A model generated the notes under the pieces. That model saw only the letters and a program-made list of their open reading frames with translations, was not told the origin of the DNA and ran no database searches. From the NCBI RefSeq assembly GCF_002483315.1, contig NZ_DLHR01000014.1:111512-175511 (forward strand): a DNA stretch of 64,000 nt, written 5' to 3'. This DNA is from Flavobacterium sp. UBA7663 (GTDB lineage Bacteria > Bacteroidota > Bacteroidia > Flavobacteriales > Flavobacteriaceae). Both the position numbers and the translations under genes were made by a program. Shown piece after piece: positions 43,427-52,618 of the stretch; position 1 is the stretch's first letter; each line of letters opens with the position of its first letter.

Positions 43427-46048
43427 TTATTTTTTAACCAGCATTCGTTTTATTTCGTTTAGCTTCATTAAAGCTTCCACAGGAGTTAAAGTATTGATGT
43501 CGATATTCATGATTTCTTCCTTAATATCTTCCAAAAGCGGATCGTCTAAATTAAAGAAACTCAATTGCAATTCATCATTAGCCGATTTAATTCCAGATAA
43601 TTCTTCACTGGAATGTCTTTTTTCCAATTGCTTCAATAATTTTTGCGCTTTTTGAATCACAATTTGAGGCATTCCTGCCATTTTTGCTACGTGAATACCA
43701 AAACTATGTGCGCTTCCGCCTTTCACTAATTTACGAATAAATAAAACGGTATCTTTTAATTCTTTTACCGAAACATTAAAATTCTGAATTCTGTCAAACG
43801 TAACTTCCATTTCGTTTAATTCGTGATAATGCGTAGCAAAAAGTGTTTTCGGTTTGTTTGGATGTTCATGCAAATATTCTGAAATCGCCCATGCAATTGA
43901 AATTCCATCATAGGTTGAAGTTCCTCTTCCAATTTCATCTAACAGCACCAAACTTCTTTCTGAAATATTGTTCAAAATCGAAGCGGTTTCGTTCATTTCT
44001 ACCATAAAAGTAGATTCACCCATCGAAATATTATCACTTGCTCCTACTCTGGTGAAAATTTTATCCACAACACCCATTCTCACGCTTTCTGCCGGAACAA
44101 AACTTCCCATTTGCGCCATTAAAACAATCAAAGCCGTTTGACGCAAAATCGCCGATTTACCCGACATATTCGGACCGGTAATCATGATGATTTGCTGAGT
44201 TTCTCTATCCAAATAGACGTCATTCGAAATATACGGAACGCCAACCGGTAATTGATTTTCAATTACAGGATGACGCCCTTCTTTAATTTCTAAATCATAA
44301 CTTTCATCTAAATCTGGGCAAACATACTTATTATCAATCGCTAATTGCGTGAAAGAAGTCAAACAATCCAATTGCGCAATTAAATTGGCATTCAACTGAA
44401 CGTGTTTTATATAAGTAGCAATCCAATTGACCAATTGCTCAAACAACTGATTTTCTAATTGATGAATTTTTTCTTCTGCACCTAAAATTTTAGATTCGTA
44501 TTCTTTTAATTCTTCAGTAATGTATCGTTCAGCATTCACTAAGGTTTGCTTACGAATCCATTCGGCTGGAACTTTATCTTTATGTGTATTTCGAACTTCA
44601 ATATAATAACCAAAAACGTTATTGAACGAAACTTTCAAGGAAGGAATTCCAGAAGCAATACTTTCGCGTTGTTCTAATTCCTCTAAATACCCTTTTCCAG
44701 TGGAAGAAATCGCTCGTAATTCATCTAATTCTGAATGAACTCCGATAGCAATTGCGTTTCCTTTATTTACACTAACTGGAGCATCTTCTTGAATAGTCGT
44801 TTTGATTTTTTCGCGTAACAATTCACAAGCATGTAAACTGTCCCCAATTACTCGTAAAGCTTCATTTGAGCTTTCTAAAGCCAAGGTTTTTATTGGAATA
44901 ATCGCATCTAACGAATCTTTCAAGAAATTAACTTCTCTTGGCGAAATTTTTCCTGTTGCTACTTTTGAAATCAAACGTTCTAAATCGGAAATTTGTTTGA
45001 TTTGATATTGAATTTGTTGTAAAACTTCAGGATTCGTTTTTAGATATGATATCACTTCATGGCGACTTCTGATTTTTGAAATATCTTTCAACGGAAGCGC
45101 CAACCAACGTTTCAAAAGCCTTGCTCCCATTGGCGAAAGCGTTCTGTCAATCACATCTAAAAGCGTTACCGCATTCGGATTATAACTATGATATAATTCT
45201 AAATTTCGAATGGTAAATTTATCCATCCAAACATAAGCATCTTCGGCAATACGTTGAATATTGGTAATGTGCTGTATCTTGTTATGTTGCGTTTCCGACA
45301 AATAAAACAAAATCGCACCCGAAGCAATCAAACCTTCAGTTAATTCTTCTACACCAAAACCTTTTAGCGAATTGGTTTGAAAGTGTTTGGTCAAACTTTC
45401 TAACGCATAATCTTCTTTATACACCCAATCTTCCAAAAAGAAGGTATGAAAATCGTCTCCAAAAACCGAATTAAACTGATTTTTAAACTGTTTCGGAATT
45501 AAAATTTCACTTGGACGGAAGTTTTGTAATAGTTTATCAATGTATTCTTCATTGCCTTGCGAAACCAAAAATTCACCTGTAGAAACGTCCAAAAAAGCTA
45601 CACCAAGTGATTTTTTACCAAAATGAACAGATGCTAAAAAGTTATTTGACTTGGATTGCAACACCTCATCATTCATCGAAACTCCAGGCGTAACTAATTC
45701 CGTAACACCACGTTTTACGATGGTTTTAGTCATTTTTGGATCTTCTAATTGGTCGCAAATCGCTACTCGAAGTCCGGCTTTAACTAACTTGGGTAAATAA
45801 GTATTAATTGAATGATGCGGAAATCCTGCTAAAGCAGTTTCGGTTTCAGAACCTGCACCTCTTTTAGTTAATGTAATACCTAAAATTTGTGACGCACGCA
45901 CGGCATCATCTCCAAAAGTTTCATAAAAATCGCCCACACGAAACAACAAACACGCATCGGGATATTTGTTTTTTATCTCGTTGTATTGTTTCATTAATGG
46001 TGTTTCCTTCGGTGCTTTATCGGGAGTTGCTGCAGATTTTTTAGCCAC
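43427..46048 (-). CDS. mutS: DNA mismatch repair protein MutS
   Basis: Recognises mispairs and starts repair. The GTG at 46048 is chosen (873 residues): it opens VAKKSAATPDKAPKETPLMKQYNEIK like other flavobacterial MutS, while the frame's earlier ATG at 46114 runs through the repeat array. The mismatch wedge is FRVGDFYETFGDDA, the Walker A is GPNMSGKSAILRQ, then LVLLDEIGRGTSTYDG (Walker B) and TLFATHYHEL. The end has the dimerisation and MutL-contact region. Confidence 0.97.
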   Translation of the reverse strand: MAKKSAATPDKAPKETPLMKQYNEIKNKYPDACLLFRVGDFYETFGDDAVRASQILGITLTKRGAGSETETALAGFPHHSINTYLPKLVKAGLRVAICDQLEDPKMTKTIVKRGVTELVTPGVSMNDEVLQSKSNNFLASVHFGKKSLGVAFLDVSTGEFLVSQGNEEYIDKLLQNFRPSEILIPKQFKNQFNSVFGDDFHTFFLEDWVYKEDYALESLTKHFQTNSLKGFGVEELTEGLIASGAILFYLSETQHNKIQHITNIQRIAEDAYVWMDKFTIRNLELYHSYNPNAVTLLDVIDRTLSPMGARLLKRWLALPLKDISKIRSRHEVISYLKTNPEVLQQIQYQIKQISDLERLISKVATGKISPREVNFLKDSLDAIIPIKTLALESSNEALRVIGDSLHACELLREKIKTTIQEDAPVSVNKGNAIAIGVHSELDELRAISSTGKGYLEELEQRESIASGIPSLKVSFNNVFGYYIEVRNTHKDKVPAEWIRKQTLVNAERYITEELKEYESKILGAEEKIHQLENQLFEQLVNWIATYIKHVQLNANLIAQLDCLTSFTQLAIDNKYVCPDLDESYDLEIKEGRHPVIENQLPVGVPYISNDVYLDRETQQIIMITGPNMSGKSAILRQTALIVLMAQMGSFVPAESVRMGVVDKIFTRVGASDNISMGESTFMVEMNETASILNNISERSLVLLDEIGRGTSTYDGISIAWAISEYLHEHPNKPKTLFATHYHELNEMEVTFDRIQNFNVSVKELKDTVLFIRKLVKGGSAHSFGIHVAKMAGMPQIVIQKAQKLLKQLEKRHSSEELSGIKSANDELQLSFFNLDDPLLEDIKEEIMNIDINTLTPVEALMKLNEIKRMLVKK

Positions 46049-46087
46049 AATTTCAAATTTTAAGTATGATTGCGAAGGTAATAATTT

Positions 46088-46122
46088 CAAAGACAATGAC
46101 AATATCAATTTCAAAAATCAAG
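46088..46122. repeat. Hexad word array, CAANNN, between mutS and the TrmH gene
   Basis: CAAAGA, CAATGA, CAATAT, CAATTT then CAAAAAT and CAAG: 6-base phase with one 7-base step. On the minus strand these are TTG words. Lies in the divergent promoter region. Confidence 0.65.
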
Positions 46123-46146
46123 TTTTAAAGTTTTATAATTAATCTT

Positions 46147-46154
46147 TACTTTTG
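46147..46154 (+). promoter_or_regulatory. -7 box of the TrmH-family gene
   Basis: TACTTTTG ends 4 bases before the ATG at 46159, so the expected transcript starts at or near the start codon. Confidence 0.5.
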
Positions 46155-46158
46155 CCAC

Positions 46159-46686
46159 ATGAGAAAATTAGCCAACGCAGAATTAGAACGCAAAAACATC
46201 AACGAGTTTAAAAAGGCTCAAAAAACACCTATCATTGTAATCTTAGACGATATTAGAAGTTTACACAATATTGGTTCTGTTTTTAGAACTTCGGATGCTT
46301 TTTTGATTGAAAAGATTTATTTGTGTGGTATTACGGCTACTCCGCCCAACAAAGAAATTCACAAAACTGCTCTTGGCGCTACTGAAACTGTGACTTGGGA
46401 ATATGCGAAAGACGTTTTAGAAGTGGTAAATCAATTGAAACAAGAAAATGTAAAAGTGTATTCGGTGGAACAAACTGAAAATGCCATTATGTTGGATGAT
46501 TTTCAACCAGAAACTAATATCAAATATGCCTTAATCTTTGGAAACGAAGTAAAAGGTGTTTCGCAAGAGGCTATTAATTTAAGCGATGGCGTGATTGAAA
46601 TTCCGCAATTGGGAAGCAAACATTCGTTGAATATTTCGGTGAGTGCTGGGATTGTAATTTGGGATTTGTTTCAAAAAATGAAGTAA
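46159..46686 (+). CDS. TrmH/SpoU family RNA 2'-O-methyltransferase
   Basis: A 175-residue trefoil-knot (SPOUT) enzyme. Motif 1 is LDDIRSLHNIGSVFRTSDAF, motif 2 YALIFGNEVKGVS and motif 3 IEIPQLGSKHSLNISVSAGIVIWDL, all intact. It lacks an N-terminal substrate-binding domain. Target (tRNA or rRNA 2'-OH) is not deducible. Divergent from mutS; the -7 box is so close to the start codon that the mRNA may be leaderless. Confidence 0.94.
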   Translation: MRKLANAELERKNINEFKKAQKTPIIVILDDIRSLHNIGSVFRTSDAFLIEKIYLCGITATPPNKEIHKTALGATETVTWEYAKDVLEVVNQLKQENVKVYSVEQTENAIMLDDFQPETNIKYALIFGNEVKGVSQEAINLSDGVIEIPQLGSKHSLNISVSAGIVIWDLFQKMK

Positions 46687-46763
46687 AATTTTCGGAACAA
46701 AGATTGAAGAAATTAAATAAATTTTTAAAATCTGTGTAAATCCGTTTAATCTGTGTTCCAAAA

Positions 46764-47897
46764 TCAATTTTTAATCTTGTTGTTAATCTCATTCAACAAA
46801 AACACATAATCTTCTTGTTTTTTCACAAAATCTAAATCCGAAACATCAATAATTAACACATTCAAATCGGTTTGCGTTTTAATGTAATCTAGATAACCTT
46901 GATTGATTTTTTCTAAATAATCTGCCGGAATTTCTTGCTCATAGCTTCTGCCACGCTTTTTGATGTTTTCTAAAAGGCGTTCAGTATTTTGATACAAATA
47001 CACGTACAAATCAGGTTTTGGCATTTCTTTGTGGATGATGTCAAACATGGTTTTATACAAACGAAATTCGTCTTCTTGAAGCGTAACTTTGGCAAAAATC
47101 AAGGATTTAAAAATGTGGTAATCGGCCACTACAAAATCTTTAAATAAGTCAAATTGCGCTAAATCATCAGCTAATTGTTGGTATCTGTCAGCTAAAAACG
47201 ACATTTCTAAAGGAAACGCATAACGACTTTGGTCTTTATAAAACTTCGGCAAAAACGGATTGTCAGCAAAACGTTCTAAAACTAATTTAGCATTGCAATC
47301 TTCGGCTATTTTAGTTGACAAAGTAGTTTTTCCTGCTCCAATATTTCCTTCAATCGCAATGTAATTGAATTGTTGTAATTGGAGTTTTTCAATTGGAGAA
47401 ATTATAGAATGAACAGCTTTTATTTCGCTTTTGTCTTCGGTTTGAAGTAATAGTTGTGTAATAGATTTCTTTAAAGTTGGATGTTCCCAATTTAATCCTA
47501 AATCTGACATCGGTTGCAAAACAAATTTGCGATTATGCATTAATGAGTGTGGAACTTCCAAAGTTTCTGTCAAAATAATTTCTTCATCAAAAGCAATTAT
47601 ATCTACATCAATAATTCGGGCTTGATAACCTGAATCTTTAGAACGAATTCTTCCTAACTTCTTCTCTACTTTTAAAACCTGCTTCAAAATTTTTTGAGCC
47701 GATTTTGACGTATGAATTAGAATAGCAGCGTTATAAAAAGGTTCGCTTTCAAAACCCCAAGCAGGTGTTTCATAAATTTTGGAAACCTTTACAACTGTTG
47801 CTACTTCGTTATGAATCAAATCAATACAAGACTGAATCGTTTCTAATCGATTGCCTTGATTACTTCCTAATGATAAAATGACTTGATGTTGACTCAT
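46764..47897 (-). CDS. folK: HPPK (FolK) fused to a deoxynucleoside kinase
   Basis: A 377-residue two-domain protein from the ATG at 47897 (MSQHQVILSLGSNQGN is the normal FolK start; an upstream in-frame ATG adds 23 unlikely residues). Residues ~3-137 are 6-hydroxymethyl-dihydropterin pyrophosphokinase with ETPAWGFESEPFYNAAI and RIIDVDIIAFDE. Residues ~167-377 are a deoxynucleoside kinase with P-loop GNIGAGKT (174-181), LERFADNPF and the KRGRSYEQEI lid, dGK/dAK type. It thus joins folate synthesis to nucleoside salvage; such fusions occur in Bacteroidota. Confidence 0.94.
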   Translation of the reverse strand: MSQHQVILSLGSNQGNRLETIQSCIDLIHNEVATVVKVSKIYETPAWGFESEPFYNAAILIHTSKSAQKILKQVLKVEKKLGRIRSKDSGYQARIIDVDIIAFDEEIILTETLEVPHSLMHNRKFVLQPMSDLGLNWEHPTLKKSITQLLLQTEDKSEIKAVHSIISPIEKLQLQQFNYIAIEGNIGAGKTTLSTKIAEDCNAKLVLERFADNPFLPKFYKDQSRYAFPLEMSFLADRYQQLADDLAQFDLFKDFVVADYHIFKSLIFAKVTLQEDEFRLYKTMFDIIHKEMPKPDLYVYLYQNTERLLENIKKRGRSYEQEIPADYLEKINQGYLDYIKTQTDLNVLIIDVSDLDFVKKQEDYVFLLNEINNKIKN

Positions 47898-48012
47898 ATT
47901 GGCAAAATAACAAACAATTTTAGACTTATAATTTACCTTTCTTGTTTTTTTATGAACATGTAACAATTTTATGCTTTTAACTACTAATTAGGTAATTAAT
48001 AAATAAATTGAA

Positions 48013-49779
48013 ATGAGATTTTTAGGAAATGTATTAGCTACAATTGTAGGTATATTTATTTTTTGTATGATTTTTTTCTTCGGAATTATAATCATTGGTG
48101 CCATTGCAGGTAGTGGAGATGACACGGTTAGTGTAAAAAAGAATTCGGTTATTGAATTGGATTTATCAAAAGTATCTTTAGACTATGCTGGAAAAACAAA
48201 TTACAAAGACTTCAATTACTTTGAAGCACACCATGATGGTGTAACAGATATTTTAAATGCGATTGAAGCAGCTAAAACCGATGACAAAATCAAAGGAATT
48301 TCTATTTTAAACAATCAATCTCAGTTAGGATTAGCGCAAAGCAAAGCCGTTCGTGATAAATTAGAAGAGTTTAAAAAATCAGGCAAATTTGTTTATGCTT
48401 ATGCAAATTATTATACGCAAGGTGAATATTACTTGAATTCGGTTGCCGATCAAGTGTATTTGAATCCAATGGGAGAAGTTGATTTCAAAGGACTATCTTC
48501 TGAAATTATATACATGAAAGATTTACAAGAGAAATCGGGTGTAAAAATGGAAGTTATTCGTCATGGAAAATACAAAAGTGCAGTAGAACCTTTCTTAGCT
48601 CAAGAAATGAGTCCGGAAAATCGTGAACAAATGACGGTTTTATTGAACTCGGTTTGGAATACAATTGTTGCCGATATTTCTAAAAGCAGAAAATTATCTA
48701 TTGCTCAATTGAATGCTATAGCCAATACTTTAGGTGCAAGAACTCCTGAATTAGCTTTAGCTAATAAATTAGTTGACAAAGTAGCATATGAAGATGAGTA
48801 TCATGATATGATTAGAGCGAAATTAAAAGTAGACAAAAAAGAAAAATACGATATTGTTAGCATTACTGATTATGCTAAAAAAGCATCTTCTACAGTTGAA
48901 GATTACTCTAAAAATGACATTATTGCTGTAATTTATGCTCAAGGTGAAATTGCAGGTGGTGAAGGCGATGTTAATGTAATTGGTGAAGGTTCTATCAAAC
49001 GTTCTTTACAAGAAGCTCGTGAAGATGAAGATGTAAAAGCAATTGTTTTACGTGTGAATAGTCCTGGAGGAAGCGCTTTAACTTCTGAATTGATTTGGAG
49101 AGAAATTGAAATCACTAAAAAAGTCAAACCAGTAGTTGTTTCTATGGGTAATTATGCAGCTTCAGGTGGTTATTATATTGCGGCTAATGCGGATAGAATT
49201 TTCGCTGAACCAAATACGATTACAGGTTCGATTGGTGTTTTCGGAATGTTACCGAACATGAACCAACTAGGCAAAAATATCGGAATTAATGCCGAACAAG
49301 TGAAAACACACGAAAACGCAAGCGGCTATAGTGTTTTTGAGCCAATTGAAGAAAATTTCAAAGGATTTGTTTTAGAAAGCATCGAAAAAACATACGCTAC
49401 TTTCTTAAAACGTGTAGCTGATGGTAGAAAAATGACAACTGAAGAAGTTGATGCTATAGCACAAGGAAGAGTTTGGACAGGTGTTGACGCTCACAAACTT
49501 GGCTTAGTAGATGAAATCGGAGGTTTAGATGCAGCAATCAAATACGCAGCTAAACTTGGGAAAACTTCTTCTTACAGAACAGAAAACTATCCAGAATACG
49601 AGAAAAACTTTGAAGATTTATTAGCTAATTTCACTGGAATAGCAATGTTTAAAACTAAAGAACAATTATTAAAAGAGCAATTAGGCGAAGAAGGCTTTCA
49701 AATGCTGGAACAAATCAAACGTGTTAAAAGCAGAAAAGGAATCCAAGCCATTATGCCTTATGAAATTGTAATAAACTAA
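48013..49779 (+). CDS. sppA: Signal peptide peptidase SppA, 67K type
   Basis: A membrane-anchored Ser-Lys peptidase that degrades cleaved signal peptides. 588 residues: one N-terminal helix (~8-32), two tandem S49 domains, general base K188 in RHGKYKSAVEPF and nucleophile S384 in YAASGGYYIAA. The spacing of 196 between them matches the double-domain E. coli type. Preceded by the divergent folK fusion; terminator at 49797. Confidence 0.95.
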   Translation: MRFLGNVLATIVGIFIFCMIFFFGIIIIGAIAGSGDDTVSVKKNSVIELDLSKVSLDYAGKTNYKDFNYFEAHHDGVTDILNAIEAAKTDDKIKGISILNNQSQLGLAQSKAVRDKLEEFKKSGKFVYAYANYYTQGEYYLNSVADQVYLNPMGEVDFKGLSSEIIYMKDLQEKSGVKMEVIRHGKYKSAVEPFLAQEMSPENREQMTVLLNSVWNTIVADISKSRKLSIAQLNAIANTLGARTPELALANKLVDKVAYEDEYHDMIRAKLKVDKKEKYDIVSITDYAKKASSTVEDYSKNDIIAVIYAQGEIAGGEGDVNVIGEGSIKRSLQEAREDEDVKAIVLRVNSPGGSALTSELIWREIEITKKVKPVVVSMGNYAASGGYYIAANADRIFAEPNTITGSIGVFGMLPNMNQLGKNIGINAEQVKTHENASGYSVFEPIEENFKGFVLESIEKTYATFLKRVADGRKMTTEEVDAIAQGRVWTGVDAHKLGLVDEIGGLDAAIKYAAKLGKTSSYRTENYPEYEKNFEDLLANFTGIAMFKTKEQLLKEQLGEEGFQMLEQIKRVKSRKGIQAIMPYEIVIN

Positions 49780-49796
49780 TTCAAATTCAAACACAT

Positions 49797-49832
49797 AAAA
49801 ATCCCAAAAGCAATTTGTTTTTGGGATTTTTT
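49797..49832 (+). terminator. Terminator of sppA
   Basis: AATCCCAAAA pairs with TTTTGGGATT around a short loop, followed by eight T. Confidence 0.85.
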
Positions 49833-49865
49833 TTATAAGTTTAACGTAGCTTTAATCCCAATCTA

Positions 49866-49885
49866 TATTTTTGGTACTACTTTTG
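49866..49885 (+). promoter_or_regulatory. Two possible -7 boxes of the AsmA-like gene
   Basis: TATTTTTG (49866-49873) and TACTTTTG (49878-49885), the second inside a small perfect hairpin TACTAC-TTTT-GTAGTA. No clear -33 box for either. Confidence 0.4.
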
Positions 49886-49955
49886 TAGTAAATACATGAT
49901 AATTTGATTACAAATCGAAACAAAAAATCTATTCGCACTCTTAAAAAGTAAAATT

Positions 49956-52562
49956 ATGTTGAAAAAAATCTTAAAAGGAACTGGAATTTTCCTATTAGTA
50001 ACCATCATCGCATTGGCAGCTGCGCCTTTTTTATTCAAAGATAAAATCAAGGAAATGATTGCTAAAACTTTGAACGAAAATGTAAATGCCAACATTGCAT
50101 TTGAAGATGTAGATTTGAGTTTGTTCAAAAGTTTTCCGCAAGCTAATGTTACGATTGAAAAATTGAGCATTATTACAAAAGCACCTTTCGAAAAAGACAC
50201 CCTTTTATATGCTGGTGAAACCAATGTAACTATGAGTGTAAAAGAACTTTTTAAAGGAGATGGCGAAGCTATGAATTTAGAAAGTTTTAGTGTAGTTGAC
50301 GGGATTGTAAACATCATTTTTAATAAAGATGGTTTAGGGAATTTTGACATTGCATTAAAAGAAGAAGCTGATAAAAAATCTTCTGACAGCAAACCGTTTG
50401 CATTGAATATTCAGGATTATGAAGTAGAAAATTTAAAATTCACTTACATTGACGAAGGTTCAAAAATGAAAATGGTGTTAGACAGCATTAATCACCAAGG
50501 AAAAGGAAATTTTGCTGCTCAAAAATTAGATTTAGAAACTAAAACAACAGCAAAACTATCTTTTGATATGGACAAAATGAACTACATGAACAATGTAGCC
50601 ATTTCATTAGATGCCATTTTAGGAATTGATTTAGAGAAAAGCAAATACGAATTTAAAGACAACAAAGCATTAATCAATCAATTACCATTAGAATTCAACG
50701 GATTTATTCAAATGGTGGAAGCGGGTCAAACCTATGATTTAACATTCAAAACACCAACTTCTGATTTCAAAAACTTCTTGGGATTAATTCCAGCAGCTTA
50801 TTCAGGCGATATCAACAAAGTAAAAACAACCGGACAATTTTCGGTAGACGGAAAAGTAAAAGGTAATTTAACCGAAACCACGATTCCTGCTTTTGATGTA
50901 AAAATCGCTTCTAATAATGCGTCTTTTCAATATCCAGATTTACCAAAATCAGTTAAAAACATTGTGATTGACACGCACATCATCAACGAAACTGGGTTAA
51001 TGAACGACACGTATGTGAATTTGAACAAACTTGCATTTTCAATTGACCAAGACGTTTTTAATGCAAAAGCAAATATTAGAAACATAGCAACAAATGCTTT
51101 AGTTGATGCCGAATTAAAAGGAACTATCAATTTAGCGAATGTTACCAAAGCCTATCCAGTAAAATTAGACAAACCGTTAACCGGAATTTTAAAAGCCGAT
51201 GTAAAAACGAAGTTTGATATGAAATCAGTTGAAACTTCTCAATATCAAAACATTCAAAATTCTGGAGTTGTGAGTTTGACTGGATTCAATTATGAAGGTC
51301 CAGAAATGGCAAAACCTTTCAAAATCAATCAAGCTGCAGTTGCATTTAATCCGAGTCAAATTCGTTTGAATCAATTTGATGCCAAAACAGGAACTTCCGA
51401 TTTGCAAGTAACCGGAACATTGGATAACTTTTACGGATTTGTATTCAAAAACCAAATTCTGAAAGGAAATTTCAATATGAATTCGACAAAATTAGTCGTT
51501 TCTGATTTTATGGCGCCAACAACAACCACTACGGAAGAAGGCAAAAAAACTACAGAAGCGGTAAAAATCCCTTCGTTTTTAGATTGTAGTATTACTGCAA
51601 AAGCAAAAACTGTGGTTTACGACAATTTGAATTTGCAAGATGTTTCAGGCAATATGGTTATTCGTGATGAAGCGGTAACCTTAAATAATTTAAAAATGAG
51701 CATTTTTGGTGGAAATATCGGTTTAACTGGAACGGTTTCAACTAAAGGAAAAACACCAACATTTAACATGAATTTAGGTTTAGACAAAGTAAATATTGCT
51801 GAATCGTTTACACAATTAGACATGCTAAAATCGATTGCTCCTATTGCTGGTGTGATTAACGGAAAATTGAATTCGACAATTAAATTATCGGGTGATTTAC
51901 AACAAGACATGACACCAAATTTAAAAACTATTTCGGGTGATTTATTTGGGCAGTTACTTTCTACAACAGTTAATGATAAAAACTCGGCAATGCTAACCGT
52001 ATTGAGTTCAAACATGAAATTCATCGATTTAAACAAGTTGAATTTAAACGACGTTAAAGCTGCCTTATCATTCAAAGACGGAAAAGTAAATCTAAAACCA
52101 ATGGATATCAAATACCAAGATATTACTGTAAATGTTGGCGGAACACATGGATTTGATCAAAGCATGAATTACAATTTGAAATTTGACGTTCCTGTAAAAT
52201 ATTTAGGAAAAGACGTAACTAATTTAATTGCAAAATTAACGCCTGCTGACCAAAAACAAATCACAAGTATTCCAGTAAATGGTTTAATGACAGGTAACTT
52301 TTCGCAACCTAAATTTAATACCGATTTAAAACAAGCTTCTACAAATTTGACTTCACAATTGGTTAAAATGCAAAAGGACAAATTAGTAAATCAAGGCACA
52401 ACTGCTTTAGGAAATTTAATTGGCGGAACTAAGAATAATGCATCTGGAACTACAACAGCAACAGATACTACAAAACCAAAAACCACTCCAAAAGAAGAAA
52501 TTAAAACCAAAGCAACAGACGCTTTAAAAGGTTTATTAGGAGGAAAAAAGAAAAAAGAATAA
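49956..52562 (+). CDS. AsmA-like protein
   Basis: 868 residues: one N-terminal membrane helix (~8-27), the AsmA N-terminal domain (NANIAFEDVDLSLFKSFPQANVTIEKLSI), a long stretch of repeating beta strands and the AsmA_2 C-terminal part (LDKVNIAESFTQLDMLKSIAPIAGVINGKL). The family belongs to the bridge-like proteins thought to carry phospholipids between the two membranes. The tail is Lys/Thr rich and low complexity (TTATDTTKPKTTPKEE). Monocistronic. Confidence 0.9.
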   Translation: MLKKILKGTGIFLLVTIIALAAAPFLFKDKIKEMIAKTLNENVNANIAFEDVDLSLFKSFPQANVTIEKLSIITKAPFEKDTLLYAGETNVTMSVKELFKGDGEAMNLESFSVVDGIVNIIFNKDGLGNFDIALKEEADKKSSDSKPFALNIQDYEVENLKFTYIDEGSKMKMVLDSINHQGKGNFAAQKLDLETKTTAKLSFDMDKMNYMNNVAISLDAILGIDLEKSKYEFKDNKALINQLPLEFNGFIQMVEAGQTYDLTFKTPTSDFKNFLGLIPAAYSGDINKVKTTGQFSVDGKVKGNLTETTIPAFDVKIASNNASFQYPDLPKSVKNIVIDTHIINETGLMNDTYVNLNKLAFSIDQDVFNAKANIRNIATNALVDAELKGTINLANVTKAYPVKLDKPLTGILKADVKTKFDMKSVETSQYQNIQNSGVVSLTGFNYEGPEMAKPFKINQAAVAFNPSQIRLNQFDAKTGTSDLQVTGTLDNFYGFVFKNQILKGNFNMNSTKLVVSDFMAPTTTTTEEGKKTTEAVKIPSFLDCSITAKAKTVVYDNLNLQDVSGNMVIRDEAVTLNNLKMSIFGGNIGLTGTVSTKGKTPTFNMNLGLDKVNIAESFTQLDMLKSIAPIAGVINGKLNSTIKLSGDLQQDMTPNLKTISGDLFGQLLSTTVNDKNSAMLTVLSSNMKFIDLNKLNLNDVKAALSFKDGKVNLKPMDIKYQDITVNVGGTHGFDQSMNYNLKFDVPVKYLGKDVTNLIAKLTPADQKQITSIPVNGLMTGNFSQPKFNTDLKQASTNLTSQLVKMQKDKLVNQGTTALGNLIGGTKNNASGTTTATDTTKPKTTPKEEIKTKATDALKGLLGGKKKKE

Positions 52563-52584
52563 ACACAAAATTTTAAATAAAAAC

Positions 52585-52617
52585 AAAAACCCTTTCAAAA
52601 TTTGAAAGGGTTTTTGT
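52585..52617. terminator. Bidirectional hairpin terminator
   Basis: CAAAAACCCTTTCAAA and its complement around one base; between converging AsmA-like and DUF2797 genes. Confidence 0.88.
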
Positions 52618-52618
52618 T

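Noticed and set aside
46049..46114. N-terminal extension of MutS from the ATG at 46114
   Set aside because: The extra residues are translation of the CAANNN array and have no match to known MutS starts; the GTG at 46048 fits the family.
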